From Glandiceps talaboti (taxonomy: Eukaryota > Hemichordata > Enteropneusta > Spengelidae): a DNA stretch of 64,000 nucleotides. The notes below the pieces were generated by a model, which saw only the letters and a program-made list of their open reading frames with translations, did no database searches and was not told where the DNA came from. The translations under genes were made by a program, and so were the position numbers. Positions 13,305-23,531 of the stretch are shown one piece after another. Position 1 is the first letter of the stretch. Each line of letters opens with the position of its first letter. The stretch is from contig NC_135561.1 of NCBI RefSeq assembly GCF_964340395.1, positions 14,721,461-14,785,460 of the forward strand. The letters are read 5' to 3'.

Positions 13305-13690
13305 ACATATGGCGTAAAAATGTGTGGTTCCGATTACATTCAATTTTAGGATAGGTGGGGTAGGTAGATTTTTTTTTTTTTTTTTTTTTTTTTCAAATGC
13401 GAGTGTCTAAGTTCAGGTAGTTATGTTTTCCGTTGTTTTCCATATGATCTCTGTGTTATTGGTTTCTTCTCATCAGATGTACAGCCATATAACAGTTTTA
13501 TATTGTCTGTTTAAGTTTATGTCAGTTTCCGCATCCACTATTTCTTGCGAGACTTCACTATTTTCGCGATCTTATTATTTTTTTTCTCGATTTCTGTAAA
13601 AACAATTCTCGAGTACGTAAAAAACAGCTTAGGGTTGGCGTAAAAACTAGGTGGGGTCGGGTAACAGAACCAGACAACTTTTTTTTATTA
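13305..13690 (-). mobile_element. Dispersed repeat family D, copy 1
   Basis: The reverse complement of this segment matches 16660-16935 and 31030-31380. The shared landmarks are, in order, ACCCGACCCCACCTAG, a run with AAACTGACATCAAC, TGTTCTTCCAA, GGCTGTACAT, AGAAGAAACCAATA, TCTACCTACCCCACCTA and GGAACCACACA. A poly-T tract (13372-13393) interrupts this copy. No protein is encoded. A short interspersed or degraded non-autonomous element is most likely. Confidence 0.65.
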
Positions 13691-14857
13691 TGCCTTATTA
13701 CGTCCACATTGTTCTTATCCAGGCACGTATCCCAGAAATAGTAACTAAGTATTGTTACCAAATGTAATATACTTATTAAAGATTGAAATGTGATTAGATA
13801 CAACCGTGGTAGGGTTCCAGTAAGAGCTCGTTGTATGCCACGTTGCATTATATTTTCAAAATCGTACCTTTCTTGACTATGTAGTGAAAAGATGACAAGA
13901 AAGTATTTTCATGATCTAATTTGTTTTCATAGCCGGTTATGAGAGAGATAGAGAGAGGTGGAAAGACAGACAGACAGACAGACAGACATACAGACAGACA
14001 TATATATGTGACATTAATACGTCGAGTGTTCACAATGAGAAATGTGGAATCGCAGTTTATACCTTATCAGTACCTCTTGGTTGTCTGAGTTAATACAAGC
14101 TAGAGGAAGGAAAATAGATTCACCAGCGAGACCAACGTAAACGTACCTTATGCTACGGGTCATTGTACGATAGGAACTATTTCCCCCTAGTTGAAAGTAA
14201 ATTACGGAAATGCTCCGAGGCAGATGTAGATAAAGTCAGATTCGAATAGCCATTTATACTCGTATCCCATTGATATTATTATGTGATCGTACTTTGAGTA
14301 CATTTTGTTATCTACTTAGATGGATAGGCCCTACAACTTCGCTATATGTAGAATTGGAACGAAAGAAAAACTTGCTCCTTAGGCTCTCATGAGATGTTTA
14401 CATAATGTCTGTGATCGATATCGTACACTGATGTGAACATTGATATATTATCTTTCTGTACAATCACAGTATCTAGTAGCGTAATTCTGTGACGTTCACA
14501 CCTTCGCACACGCACGGACTATGTAACATATTAAAATTCATTTTCTTTATTCAGGAAAAGAACCGTACCATGTGAAGAATTGCACAAAAACTACTTTGTA
14601 TATTAAATCAAATATGATAAACAGAAAGCAACACTTATTACTGTCATAGATGGCGCTATTCAAATGGAAATAATTTGATAACATATTTCACACCAACTTG
14701 GACGACGGTTTACACATAGACTTTACGTGTATAGGGTCTATGGTTTACACAGGTTATAATGCACAAGCAGTTCACAGTTTTATAGTGTTGTGCTTTCGAT
14801 ATCTGTCGTGGTTCACGATCCTCGTCAGAATGAAAGATTCCATAGTGTAATACACCT

Positions 14858-14859
<2 letters not shown>
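13691..14859. other. Non-coding, with a short (CAGA)n tract
   Basis: A small (GACA)n tract lies at 13964-13999. Otherwise this is AT-rich sequence with no recognisable gene. Confidence 0.5.
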
Positions 14860-14938
<79 letters not shown>

Positions 14939-14996
14939 CAGGCAGGCAGGCAGGCAGACAGACAGACAGACAGGCAGGCAGACAGACAGACAAACA
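14860..14996 (+). repeat. (GA)n then (CAGG)n/(CAGA)n
   Basis: A nearly pure (GA)n run of about 75 bases is followed by (GGCA)n and (GACA)n units. Confidence 0.95.
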
Positions 14997-15532
14997 GTAT
15001 AGTTCGATGCCCCTTTCCTCACGTCCCTGTTGACCTTAGAATTGTAGAGTTTGAGATTCAATATACAAAACTTCTTTTGCTCAGCAGAAATACGGTATCG
15101 CGTCATCAATCTTTTTACATGTCTTGTATGCGAGTGCGGATAAAGCAACAGAGAGATTTATCATTTCGATTTTGATCTCTTTGACTACCAGAAAAGAATA
15201 ATGCTGTAAATGTACGTAATTATCGTCAAAAAATGACGTCATTTGTTTCTTAAAAGGATTTTTGATCTATTAGCAGAAAATGGAGTATGTTACATCTAAA
15301 ATGGCATAAGTGGGATTTAGAGGCATTCTGTTGGAACATTTGTAAATGGTTATTAAAAAAAACTGGAAGAAGTGTACACGTTAGAGCTACTTTATTTTCA
15401 GTATGCCGTGTCCTCAATCCTCATAATGTTATTAACAAACCAGAGGCATACTTATCCGCTGATGAGGCGAAAAGTAATATTGTGTGTCTTCTTCAAGTTG
15501 GACAGTGAGGTAAAGAGGCGTACACGTCGCGC

Positions 15533-15533
15533 G

Positions 15534-15629
<96 letters not shown>

Positions 15630-15676
15630 CCAACCGACCGACCGACCGACCGACCGACCGACCGATCGATCGATCA
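15533..15676 (+). repeat. (AATC)n then (CCGA)n array
   Basis: A nearly perfect (AATC)n run changes at about 15630 into (ACCG)n and then (ATCG)n. Confidence 0.95.
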
Positions 15677-15911
15677 AACAAATTGAGGTTATTTTCAATC
15701 TATGATTTAATATTCAAAAAATTAGATGAGCTGCCCTCAGTATATGCATAAAGGTAAATGTAAATCATCAAAGCTACTCAGAACTTCTGCCAACAAGTCA
15801 GAGATTTACATTGTTGTCCTGTTAGATATTAATAAGAAAATATTTTGACATGGTTTGCATAGCCAGCTAGAGGTAGCAAGTCCACAAAAAAAATCGCTTG
15901 TGTACATTCCC

Positions 15912-16097
15912 CAAGATCAACCGTTAGGAAGTCATCACAAATATGTGTGACATATTCATTCTGATTACATCGTCTGGTTAGATCCTGTGCAATGTCATTT
16001 TATCCAAGGCAGTCACGTGACATTTAGTAGTATTCGCGATATATCTTGCTGGTCCGCCAAGACTAGAACCAATATCAAGAACGCTGTGATTTGACCT
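15912..16097 (-). pseudogene. Broken duplicate of the methyltransferase SAM-loop exon
   Basis: The minus strand matches the exon at 19172-19368 almost base for base over its whole length, including the AAG before the exon. Four changes kill it. A 13-base deletion after the CACGTGACTGCCTTGGAT block shifts the frame. The splice donor GT at the exon end has become GG. The SAM motif DVGSGLGGPAR has become DIGSSLGGPAR, losing a glycine that contacts SAM in this fold. An Arg before the motif has become Ser. No copies of the other exons were recognised nearby, so this is a single-exon duplication downstream of the parent gene and in the same orientation. It is too short to tell whether it was ever part of a second gene. 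Confidence 0.85.
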
Positions 16098-16659
16098 TGA
16101 ACAAAAAAAATTATGTACTTCTTATCTTGAGAGAAAGTTGTCATTATTATGTAGGTCATTCTATTGTTTGATCAATGAACTGCAAGGTCACAAATTGCAG
16201 TGGTCATTTGAAGAAGATGAAATGCATCATGTAATTTCCAAATAAATTGTTGGTGGATGACAAGTTGACAACAACACAAGCACTTGAGTGATCGTTATTC
16301 GGCATATAACAATTATTACCCACATATTTAGAAACCTTTAAATGATGTGTAATTAACTGTCAAGGAATTCCGTACTTTGTCCTTTTATGAAGACGAATCA
16401 GTAAACGATACGTTGAAAGGGCAGTTCGGTTGAGGTCAACTTGACTGTGAAGTGTATTTGGGTTATGAAAGTCGATATTTAGTTATACACAGATGGGATC
16501 TGCTTCTTCAATATTGGAATGAAATCCCACATCACCTACCCGCATCATGTACTTTTTAGGGCCGAGACATTCATTTTTTCAGTCAAACTCAGTAATTGGA
16601 GCTGAATTGAATGTACAAGTTGACCTTGTCATACTTACAAAATTTGACACCGGCAAGTT

Positions 16660-16935
16660 CAAGCTTGAACATATATAAAATCGCAAAAATCGTGAAGTTT
16701 CGCAAGAAATATTAAGTGGATGTGGAAACTGATATCAACTTAAAAAGACAATATTAAACTGTTCTTCCAATTTGGCTGTACATGTAATGAGAAGAAACCA
16801 ATATAATAGAGACCATATGAAAAACAACGGAAAACATTACTACCTGTACTAGACACTCACATATGAAAAAAAATCTACCTACCCCACCTATTCTAAAATT
16901 GAATGTAATCGGAACCACACAACTTTTTTTTACGC
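16660..16935 (+). mobile_element. Dispersed repeat family D, copy 2
   Basis: Matches the reverse complement of 13305-13560 and the direct sequence of 31120-31380, from AAAATCGCAAAAATCGTGAA through TCTACCTACCCCACCTA to GGAACCACACAACTTTTTT. This copy is 5'-shorter than the 31 kb copy. It lies between the pseudo-exon and the methyltransferase 3' end. Confidence 0.65.
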
Positions 16936-17312
16936 CTTCGCAGTTGGGAGGTAATGGGCTCTAATCCCACTGGAAACGTTTTTTTTTCTGTGACCGACCT
17001 AAACCCAAGGTGAGTATTCTGCAGACTCAATGGGTAGGCTGTATCACTAAAGTCATGTCTCACTCAGACGACTGCGAATTCGGCGAGACTCCTGGAGTAA
17101 TGACTCGAAAAGTCGGGGACGATTACTCACACGGAGCCCGCAGGTGCCGGGTCTGGGTGACTCTGGGATAGCCTGTGGACTGACTGGGAAAGCCTTGACA
17201 GTTCCACAGCAACGTGTACAACATAGCCCTGTCACACAGTCCCAAAACCCTGACTAGAATTCAGTAGAATTATGAATGAGTAATTAGTAAAGGAAAGTAA
17301 ACAGAACCATTT

Positions 17313-17318
17313 TTTATT
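17313..17318 (-). terminator. Polyadenylation signal AATAAA
   Basis: AATAAA on the minus strand, about 195 bases past the methyltransferase stop codon. It is the nearest canonical signal downstream, so the 3' end of the mRNA is inferred to fall near 17290-17300. Confidence 0.6.
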
Positions 17319-17510
17319 CAAGAAAGAGTGCCATTGAACATAACAGTGTTGTTTGGACGTTGATTAATGGCTTGGTAAATGAAACAGATCTAGAAGAGGA
17401 GTCGTGGGATACAAGGAAAGTCTTTTACATCACTAAAGAGAACAAGTAAACTATAAGAACACTGATAGCTATGATTGATTGATTGACTGTGTTATGTCTA
17501 GGTATTTGTA

Positions 17511-17708
17511 CTAGCACGGTTTGATTGCCGTGATTCGAATTCCTCCCATTAAACCGTCAACATAGGATTTGTGTGCATCCCAGTAGAATGATTCCAATTC
17601 CCTGGTTATATCTTGGCCCATCAGACGTACTTTCTGATCCATTTTATGCATGTGTTGTTCGTATCTCTTCTTTGTAAATCTGATGTAGTTCTCGGTCATA
17701 TCTGTAAT
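17511..17708 (-). CDS. SAM-dependent methyltransferase, last exon (7)
   Basis: This exon encodes the 65 C-terminal residues and ends in TAG. The acceptor is TGATATAG just before 17708, and the phase (0) matches the preceding exon. It begins ITDMTENYIRFTKKRYEQ and ends GGIRITAIKPC. The helix rich in Tyr, Lys and Arg, followed by a short strand ending near the C-terminus, fits the last helix and strand of the Methyltransf_11-type fold with its C-terminal extension. The intron before it carries an (ACAT)n array. Nothing in this exon gives the methyl acceptor. Confidence 0.9.
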   Translation of the reverse strand: MTDMTENYIRFTKKRYEQHMHKMDQKVRLMGQDITRELESFYWDAHKSYVDGLMGGIRITAIKPC

Positions 17709-17794
17709 CTATATCAGAGAAAACAACAACAAAATATTGTAATCGAATACTAAGCTAAAAATTAACAGGGTACACACACAGACGCACAAACAGA

Positions 17795-17824
17795 CAGACA
17801 GACAGATATACATACATACATACA

Positions 17825-17858
<34 letters not shown>

Positions 17859-17920
17859 CATACATACGTACGTACGTACACACACACACACACATACATA
17901 CATACATACATACATACATA
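17795..17920 (+). repeat. (ACAT)n array in methyltransferase intron 6
   Basis: (CAGA)n, then (ACAT)n with (CGTA)n and (CA)n interruptions, lying in the intron between exons 6 and 7 of the methyltransferase gene. Confidence 0.9.
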
Positions 17921-18050
17921 TTATTATTAAATCATCACAGACGTAATATTAAATTAACTATAACTATCGTTAATTTCATCTTGTTATTTCAAAGTTTCAC
18001 ATTTCTTGCTAAGACAACAGATAATGTAAAGTACACGTCCATTTTCCTAC

Positions 18051-18192
18051 CTGTACATCAACAAAACCTGCTTTCTGGAGACATTCTTTGTATCCATCCT
18101 TTGTTAGCAAACCCGGGGAGAAAAATAGCGACAGCATTTTTGCCTCTTCTGACTCTGTTAACTTACGCCTTGCCACCAAATCCTCAACATAC
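18051..18192 (-). CDS. SAM-dependent methyltransferase, exon 6
   Basis: A 142-base exon with acceptor TTTTTGCCTTTCCAG and donor CAG/GTAGGA. Its first base completes a Leu codon with exon 5. It encodes YVEDLVARRKLTESEEAKML and ends AGFVDVQ. The YVEDL strand follows the KPGG turn of the previous exon, which is the usual order in class I methyltransferases (KPGG, then L-x-ED). The segment after it is helical and caps the active site in related small-molecule methyltransferases. The G-F-x-x-V near its end is the usual start of the strand that follows. Confidence 0.9.
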
Positions 18193-18475
18193 CTGGAAAG
18201 GCAAAAATAAAATATGACATCTGAATTAAGATTCACGTGAACATATTCTACGACAGAATGCAACAATGTGGAGGAGACTGAAAAATGGATTTACAAAATC
18301 TTAGGAGTGTGGAAACAATGATACAGACCACTGTAACAGTTGAGTTGTAGGCGTTTGAAAGTTAGGTCAGCAAAATTGTTCTTCGTTGCTTTATCCGCTA
18401 ACAAATTGTCATGGTTAATATAGGGCCTAAAAAACTTGTGGGTTTATCGATTAATACAGTATAGATTTAACTTAC

Positions 18476-18584
18476 AGAGTGCCACCTGGTTTGATATACT
18501 TGAAGCATGCATCATAGATAGTCTGCTTCTTCGGAATGTGTAACATCGCTAACCAGCTTACCAAGAAGTCATACTTGTTAGCAT
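18476..18584 (-). CDS. SAM-dependent methyltransferase, exon 5
   Basis: A 109-base exon whose first two bases complete an Asp codon begun in exon 4, and whose last two bases start the Leu completed in exon 6. The acceptor is GTCATTCAAG and the donor CT/GTAAGT. It encodes KYDFLVSWLAMLHIP followed by a helix and KYIKPGGTL. The YDFLVSWLAMLHI strand corresponds to motif II or post-II of the Methyltransf_11 family, usually written F-D-x-V-x-x-x-x-x-L-x-H, and KPGG is its conserved turn. The fit of codon phase on both sides strongly supports the model. Confidence 0.9.
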
Positions 18585-19171
18585 CTTGAATGACAAAATT
18601 GACGGAATAGAAGGAATTAGACCCATACTTATCCATGACTTGATTGACTGTAATATCCGGTCTAATCATGGTCATTCATTTCCATGTATCACGTTACAGT
18701 ACAAAACGAACCACACTGTCACATGTTGAATTTATCTAGGGAAATATTAACTTGATACATATTTATAACCTAGCTAGTACTTTGATACCACATTTCTATC
18801 CACTCAGCCTGCAAACTCCGTATATATTTTCTCATGGATACCATGTAGAGAAGCTGATAGGTTGAATGTGTCATATGATGTTCATATTGATATGTTTTGA
18901 TTAAGTCACATGATGCATATATTATGTTGATTGTATCAAATTACATGGATGTGACCTAGTTGGCGGTTTATGGAAATTATGTGACCTTAATACAAATAGT
19001 CTCATATGTTAATAAGTGATATGATAATTTCATGCATAATTTTGCTCTGTAGTTGCTGGCTTGATAATACTGACTTCGCAGGCTCAGTGGCGGAACGTCT
19101 GTGCTGAAAAGAAAATTGCACGTATGAGATGACATGGTATATGTATAAGTATGTACTTATTTAGTACTCAC

Positions 19172-19368
19172 CTAGATCAGCCGTTAGGAAGTCATCACAA
19201 ATGTGTGTTACATATTCATTCAGATTACATCGTCTGGTTAGATCCTGTGCAATGTCATTTAACTCAGGTTGAATATCCAAGGCAGTCACGTGACATTTAG
19301 TAGTATTCGCGATATATCTTGCTGGTCCGCCAAGACCAGAGCCAACATCAAGAATGCGGTGATTTGAC
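19172..19368 (-). CDS. SAM-dependent methyltransferase, exon 4 (SAM-binding loop)
   Basis: A 197-base exon with acceptor TTTTATTCAAG and donor TAG/GTGAGT, in frame with its neighbours. It encodes RILDVGSGLGGPARYIA, the glycine-rich SAM-binding motif I, then HVTALDIQPE, whose acidic residue at the end of strand 2 is expected to bind the SAM ribose, and HICDDFL, the acidic loop near the adenine. The exact form DVGSGLGGPAR is characteristic of the group holding sarcosine/dimethylglycine, phosphoethanolamine and tocopherol-type methyltransferases. The substrate cannot be read from it. A dead copy of this exon lies at 15912-16097. Confidence 0.93.
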
Positions 19369-19791
19369 CTTGAATAAAATGAATGCTTGTGAAATTAAGA
19401 CAAACTGTTATTCATTATGGTGAAAAAATACAATCCTGAAAAAAATATGCAGTTGCAATATATGGTTAATTACTGGAACATTGTTTACGGACAGTTTCGT
19501 TGTATATATTGAAATAATCTTGTTGTGAGTACCCCAAAGTACACTTAGCCAAGTGAATATAGGTCAGTAAACTTGTGTTAATATTACATAATAAAATAAT
19601 CACTGAGAAATACCCACAATGCCCACGATTGTATTTTTACTTTTTAAGTTTACAGTATGTAATGTAATCATGAGATTGCTTCCATGTAACGTCCTCATCC
19701 CTAAATTAACCAAACACTTGACATTTTGGTGAATACTGGTTAGTCCCTGAACACGACTTTGTTTGCAATTGTCTGTCGCATCTACACTTAC

Positions 19792-19904
19792 TGAATACTT
19801 AGTACGTTGAGGGCGTCGTCTATTGCTTCTAGTTCATTATAGGTGTACTGGTCAACCTTGACCAAATCTTCCAGTTTCAATTCATCATTTCTGCCATACC
19901 CCAG
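19792..19904 (-). CDS. SAM-dependent methyltransferase, exon 3
   Basis: A 113-base exon with acceptor CCACACACAG and donor CA/GTAAGTG. Its last two bases join the first base of exon 4 to make a Gln codon. It encodes LGYGRNDELKLEDLVKVDQY, then TYNELEAIDDALNVLSI. The DQY segment followed by a helix lies immediately before the SAM loop, as in the sarcosine/dimethylglycine methyltransferase group, where a DQ-(F/Y/L)-H or similar motif precedes motif I and helps close the active site. Confidence 0.88.
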
Positions 19905-20575
19905 CTGTGTGTGGAAACAATACAATAAACGGATCAGATTTAGCTGCCAGCAAGAGTGGTTGGTGTTACTGGTCAAATCAATCTGATTAAACTCTGATGT
20001 GATAAAAGGGGCTAGATGTCTTTATTTACCTTTATTTCCATCGTTAATTTTGTGACGTTTGTTTTGTTCTGGGTGATCGCCGCCTTCCCACAACTGACCC
20101 TGTGTACTAAGATAAAATCTCGTTTGAAGCTCCCTCTTTTGAGGAGCTAGTCAGACTGAGCGTTACGTTGGCAGCTGCGCACACGGGAGAAATTGAAAAA
20201 AAATTAAACAAAACAAAACAAAAACAAACGTACACAAGGAGGATTGCGTTGACGATACGACCCGTCTATGGCGGCGTCGTCTCTCCGAACGATTTTGAAA
20301 GAAGCGTGCTGATTGATTGAAGAAACCTTTCAAGATATCCTTGAGATTCAAACGAGATTTGACCTTGTATAGAATAATAGGATCAGTTGCGGATCAAAAC
20401 AAACGACACAAAACGATAGGAATAGAGGTATTAAATAAAGACATCTATTCGCTTTCACCACATCATATTTTAATCAGTTTGAGGTCAAGTATGAGCCAAT
20501 GTAATTGTACCTTACTGGCAACCAATCACAGAACCAACCTACTATCTGTCAACCCAACTATCCATTCTTGCAATC

Positions 20576-21115
20576 AACCAACCAACCAACCAACCAACCA
20601 ACCAACCAACCAATCAACCAACCAACCAATCAATCAACTAACCAACCAACCAACCAACCAACCAACCAGCCAACCAAACTAACCAACCAACCAACCAACC
20701 AACCAACCAACCAACCAATCAACTAATCAACTAACCAAACAACCAAACAACCAACCAACCAACCAATCAACCAATCAACTAACCAAACAACCAACCAACC
20801 ATACAACTAACCAACCAACCAACCAACCGACCAATCAACTAATCAACTAACCAAACAACCAAACAACCAACCGACCAATCAACCAATCAGCTAACCAACC
20901 AACCAACCAAACAACCAATCAACTAACCAACCAACCAACCAACCAGCCAATCAAACAACCAACCAAACAACCAACCAACCATTCAATGAAACACCCAATA
21001 TTCCAACTAACTAATCAACCACTCACCCACTCACCCACCCTTTCAACCAACCAACCGACCAACCAACCAACCAATCAACCAACCAACCAACCAACCAACC
21101 AACCAACTAATTGCA
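20576..21115 (+). repeat. (AACC)n array of about 540 bases
   Basis: CCAA-type tetranucleotide array with frequent AATC and CTAA variants and one non-repeat interruption near 20980-21030. The phrase CATTCAATGAAACACCCAATATTCCAAC occurs twice (about 20981 and 21126), so the array contains a duplicated larger block. Confidence 0.9.
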
Positions 21116-21227
21116 ACCAACCGATCATTCAATGAAACACCCAATATTCCAACCACCTACTAATTAATTCAGTAGCGACTTCTAAATTATGTAAAATGTA
21201 CATGTCATCTTAACATTGCATAACAAT

Positions 21228-21252
21228 TGTCAAATGAAACAATAAATTGTTT

Positions 21253-21323
<71 letters not shown>

Positions 21324-22392
21324 AATCATCATCGTCACGTTGTGCTAACTTAAAGTCTATCGGGCACTAGCACTGTTGTCAATCTATTGTCATTTATACA
21401 ATTCTTAAACAAACTTACGTCTGCAACTAGAAGTTGTTGATTTCCATGACAATGACTTTTGAAACTAAGGCACTTATTTACTTCAAATGAACCAGGAACA
21501 AGCTTTCATATAATTATATCATGTCAAAATTTGGAGAAACTTGAACACGTCAAATTGGCTGACGAGGCTTATTCTACCTGAACACGACATTTTACCAAGT
21601 TATACGTTTGATGAATCATCATAGGCAATTTCAAGGAACGATGCCAGGAAAGTAACACGCCACAGTTGGTAAGATCAACATTGACACAGCCGTTCCAGGC
21701 GAAAATTCAAAAAATAAATATATACTCACGGGAGAATTTTACTCTGAAAACCATTTTGACTTATCGCATGAGGGAACCTTACATAGATAAATCGATAAAA
21801 TCAGTGCCATCCCTTCTTCAAAGCTTTTTGTGACATCAATCGTGCTAAGAAAATCTACGTTATTGTTTTACACGTTTATTACAATTATCGTGACATCCTA
21901 TACGCCGGTTTATTTTTAGATTTAGTGTTATGACTGGTGGGGGGGGGACCAAAATGTTAACCGCGTTAGACAGAATGTGATGTCACGAAATATTCATAAT
22001 CAATACTGAATGAAAATATAGCAATCTTTATCGCTTGCACGATTTTGTTTTTCCTTTTTAAAAAAAAAAAAGTAAGATATGTGTAAAATTGTCTAATCAT
22101 TAAAATGCAAGATAGAAATATCAATTTTCTCGACCGTGACGTCAAACAATGAAAATTCTATCACAAAAGTTGAATTATTTTGTTTTAAATTTATTAATGT
22201 AAGTTCAGTAGAGATAATCGCTTGAGAGTCCTTTATTTTTAATGTTAACATTTAATGTCAACCACAGGAAGCCAAATACAATGTACTTCGAGATGAATTC
22301 AAAGACGATACTCTCTGTGAAACCTTAGTGGTTTTACCTTTTGGTCATATTTGCAATATGATATCTCAATCAGTACCGTAGGGTGAACACTT
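21228..22392 (+). mobile_element. Inverted-repeat family I, arm 1
   Basis: This segment matches the reverse complement of 26182-27552 along its whole length at roughly 90% identity by eye. One end is TGTCAAATGAAAC followed by a (CAT)n tract. The other end is CAGTACCGTAGGGTGAAC. The surrounding sequence does not match. It ends about 70 bases from methyltransferase exon 2, and lies wholly in the intron between exons 2 and 3. No open frame of note. A non-autonomous dispersed element with a built-in microsatellite is the likely explanation, and a local inverted duplication is the alternative. Confidence 0.75.
21254..21322 (+). repeat. (ATC)n trinucleotide tract
   Basis: About 69 bases of ATC repeat with one CTC and one ATA variant, inside arm 1 of the inverted pair. 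The matching tract in arm 2 is more than three times longer. Confidence 0.95.
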
Positions 22393-22459
22393 TTATTTGA
22401 TTGATAGATTGTTTTGACCATGTAATAATGTAAATGCATGTTATGCTTTTCTCTCTTAC

Positions 22460-22526
22460 CTCTTCGAGTTCTTTGTAAACACGTCCCACATCGTGGTCTG
22501 TAGGGAAAGCAGACGGTTCATATCGT
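22460..22526 (-). CDS. SAM-dependent methyltransferase, exon 2
   Basis: The exon ends at GAAGAG/GTAAGA in phase 0, so YKELEE runs directly into LGYGRNDEL of exon 3. It encodes RYEPSAFPTDHDVGRVYKEL. The right end (3') is well supported. The left end is less sure. The acceptor AAATTGAG/ACG gives one base that completes a Glu codon with exon 1 if exon 1 uses the donor at 23469. The open frame continues upstream through an ATG at 22540 with a good Kozak A at -3, so translation from that ATG is the alternative. Confidence 0.7.
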
Positions 22527-22949
22527 CTCAATTTATACATTTTAGTTTCAATTAAGTATGCATTGAACCAGATGTAAAGTGAATGACTTCGGTAAGGCTG
22601 TTTGATTAGTTCCATCACGACTTATTAGCTTGTGACATTCTGAGCAAACTGTGAACTAAATTTCGTTGGATGAGTAGCTATAGAGCAAGTCGATTTTGAG
22701 AAAAACGATGACACAGACAGACACATGGATAGATAGACACAGAGAGACAGACATCACTAAATCAAAATCTTCCCTTACGGAAGGTAAAAAAACAAACAGC
22801 CAATGTTGATTACTCCATGACTAAGTCACTAGTAGTTTTAGACCTACTATCATTATTATCAAGATGTATACCATGATACATCACTTCACGAAAAGTCTAA
22901 TATACCCACCTTTACCCTACCTGTGACCCACCTCATCACCATCTGTGTC

Positions 22950-23070
22950 CAGGGGTAGTACGAGACGCAGTACCACTTTTGACTGTCTACGGCCCCCAGG
23001 GGAGAGCTCACGGAGGGGGGGGGGGGTAAATTAAGTCAAAGGTGGTGGAACTTCGTCTCATACTCACCAC
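22950..23070. repeat. Imperfect inverted repeat with G homopolymer
   Basis: GTAGTACGAGACGCAGTACCAC then TTTTGAC at 22955-22983 is mirrored by GTCAAAGGTGGTGG then CGTCTCATACTCACC at 23036-23068, around a centre holding a G run of about 12. It probably is a decayed foldback element in methyltransferase intron 1. Confidence 0.45.
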
Positions 23071-23345
23071 ATTTACACGTCCTTTGTTCAAGATTTACCC
23101 CGGTGGAAAGATGTGGTCAAATATGACTTTCCGACCACATTAACTATAATCACCTGTATCTGTAAAATACTGACAGTGTGCAAACTTCCAAAACAATGAT
23201 TGTAATATACACAGATATGCAAATACAGAAGCTGGTAGCAACGTAGTAATAATGAGTATGATGAACAATTGAAATGAAATCCAGGGTTTGTAAGAACTGT
23301 ACTATATGATACGTCCCTAATGTTAAAGGGTAAACAGTTCCATTC

Positions 23346-23432
23346 AGAAACTGTTCTGAAATGTTATCAACGCATTCCGTCAGTATGAATTTACTGTTGA
23401 CGGAATGCGTTGGTAACATTTGAGAACAGTTG
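23346..23432. other. Intronic hairpin, about 34-base stem
   Basis: AACTGTTCTGAAATGTTATC then AACGCATTCCGTCA is followed by a loop of about 15 bases and then TGACGGAATGCGTTGGTAAC then ATTTGAGAACAGTT. The stem is nearly perfect with a few mismatches, and the whole is about 85 bases. It sits in intron 1 of the methyltransferase gene, 40 bases from exon 1. The size is that of a microRNA precursor. A tiny foldback transposon is equally possible. Confidence 0.45.
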
Positions 23433-23469
23433 TATGATAATTAATACTATAAATTAAGTGTCGTTATAC

Positions 23470-23531
23470 TCACAAAGTTTAACGTCAGTAAGATGGTAAT
23501 TATTGGTCGCATTTGGGTCGCCAGCTGCCAT
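23470..23531 (-). CDS. SAM-dependent methyltransferase, exon 1 with start codon
   Basis: The frame opens with an ATG in an excellent Kozak context (CAAAATGG, A at -3 and G at +4) and reads MAAGDPNATNNYHLTDVKL. Two donors are possible. GTATAA at 23469 gives a phase that fits exon 2 exactly and yields a 295-residue protein, close to the usual size of this methyltransferase group. GTGAGT at 23473 is the stronger-looking site, but its phase does not fit the exon 2 acceptor chosen here. Upstream of the ATG is TGCGCATGTGC, one mismatch from an NRF-1 site. There is no signal peptide, so the enzyme is inferred to be cytosolic. The gene was assembled by hand from seven exons, and exons 3-7 are much more certain than exons 1-2. 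Confidence 0.6.

Noticed and set aside
16940-17010. tRNA-like B-box (GGCTCTAATCC) near the end of dispersed copy D2
   Set aside because: Two mismatches to the consensus, no A-box at the right distance and no cloverleaf could be drawn. It might be a SINE tail but cannot be supported.
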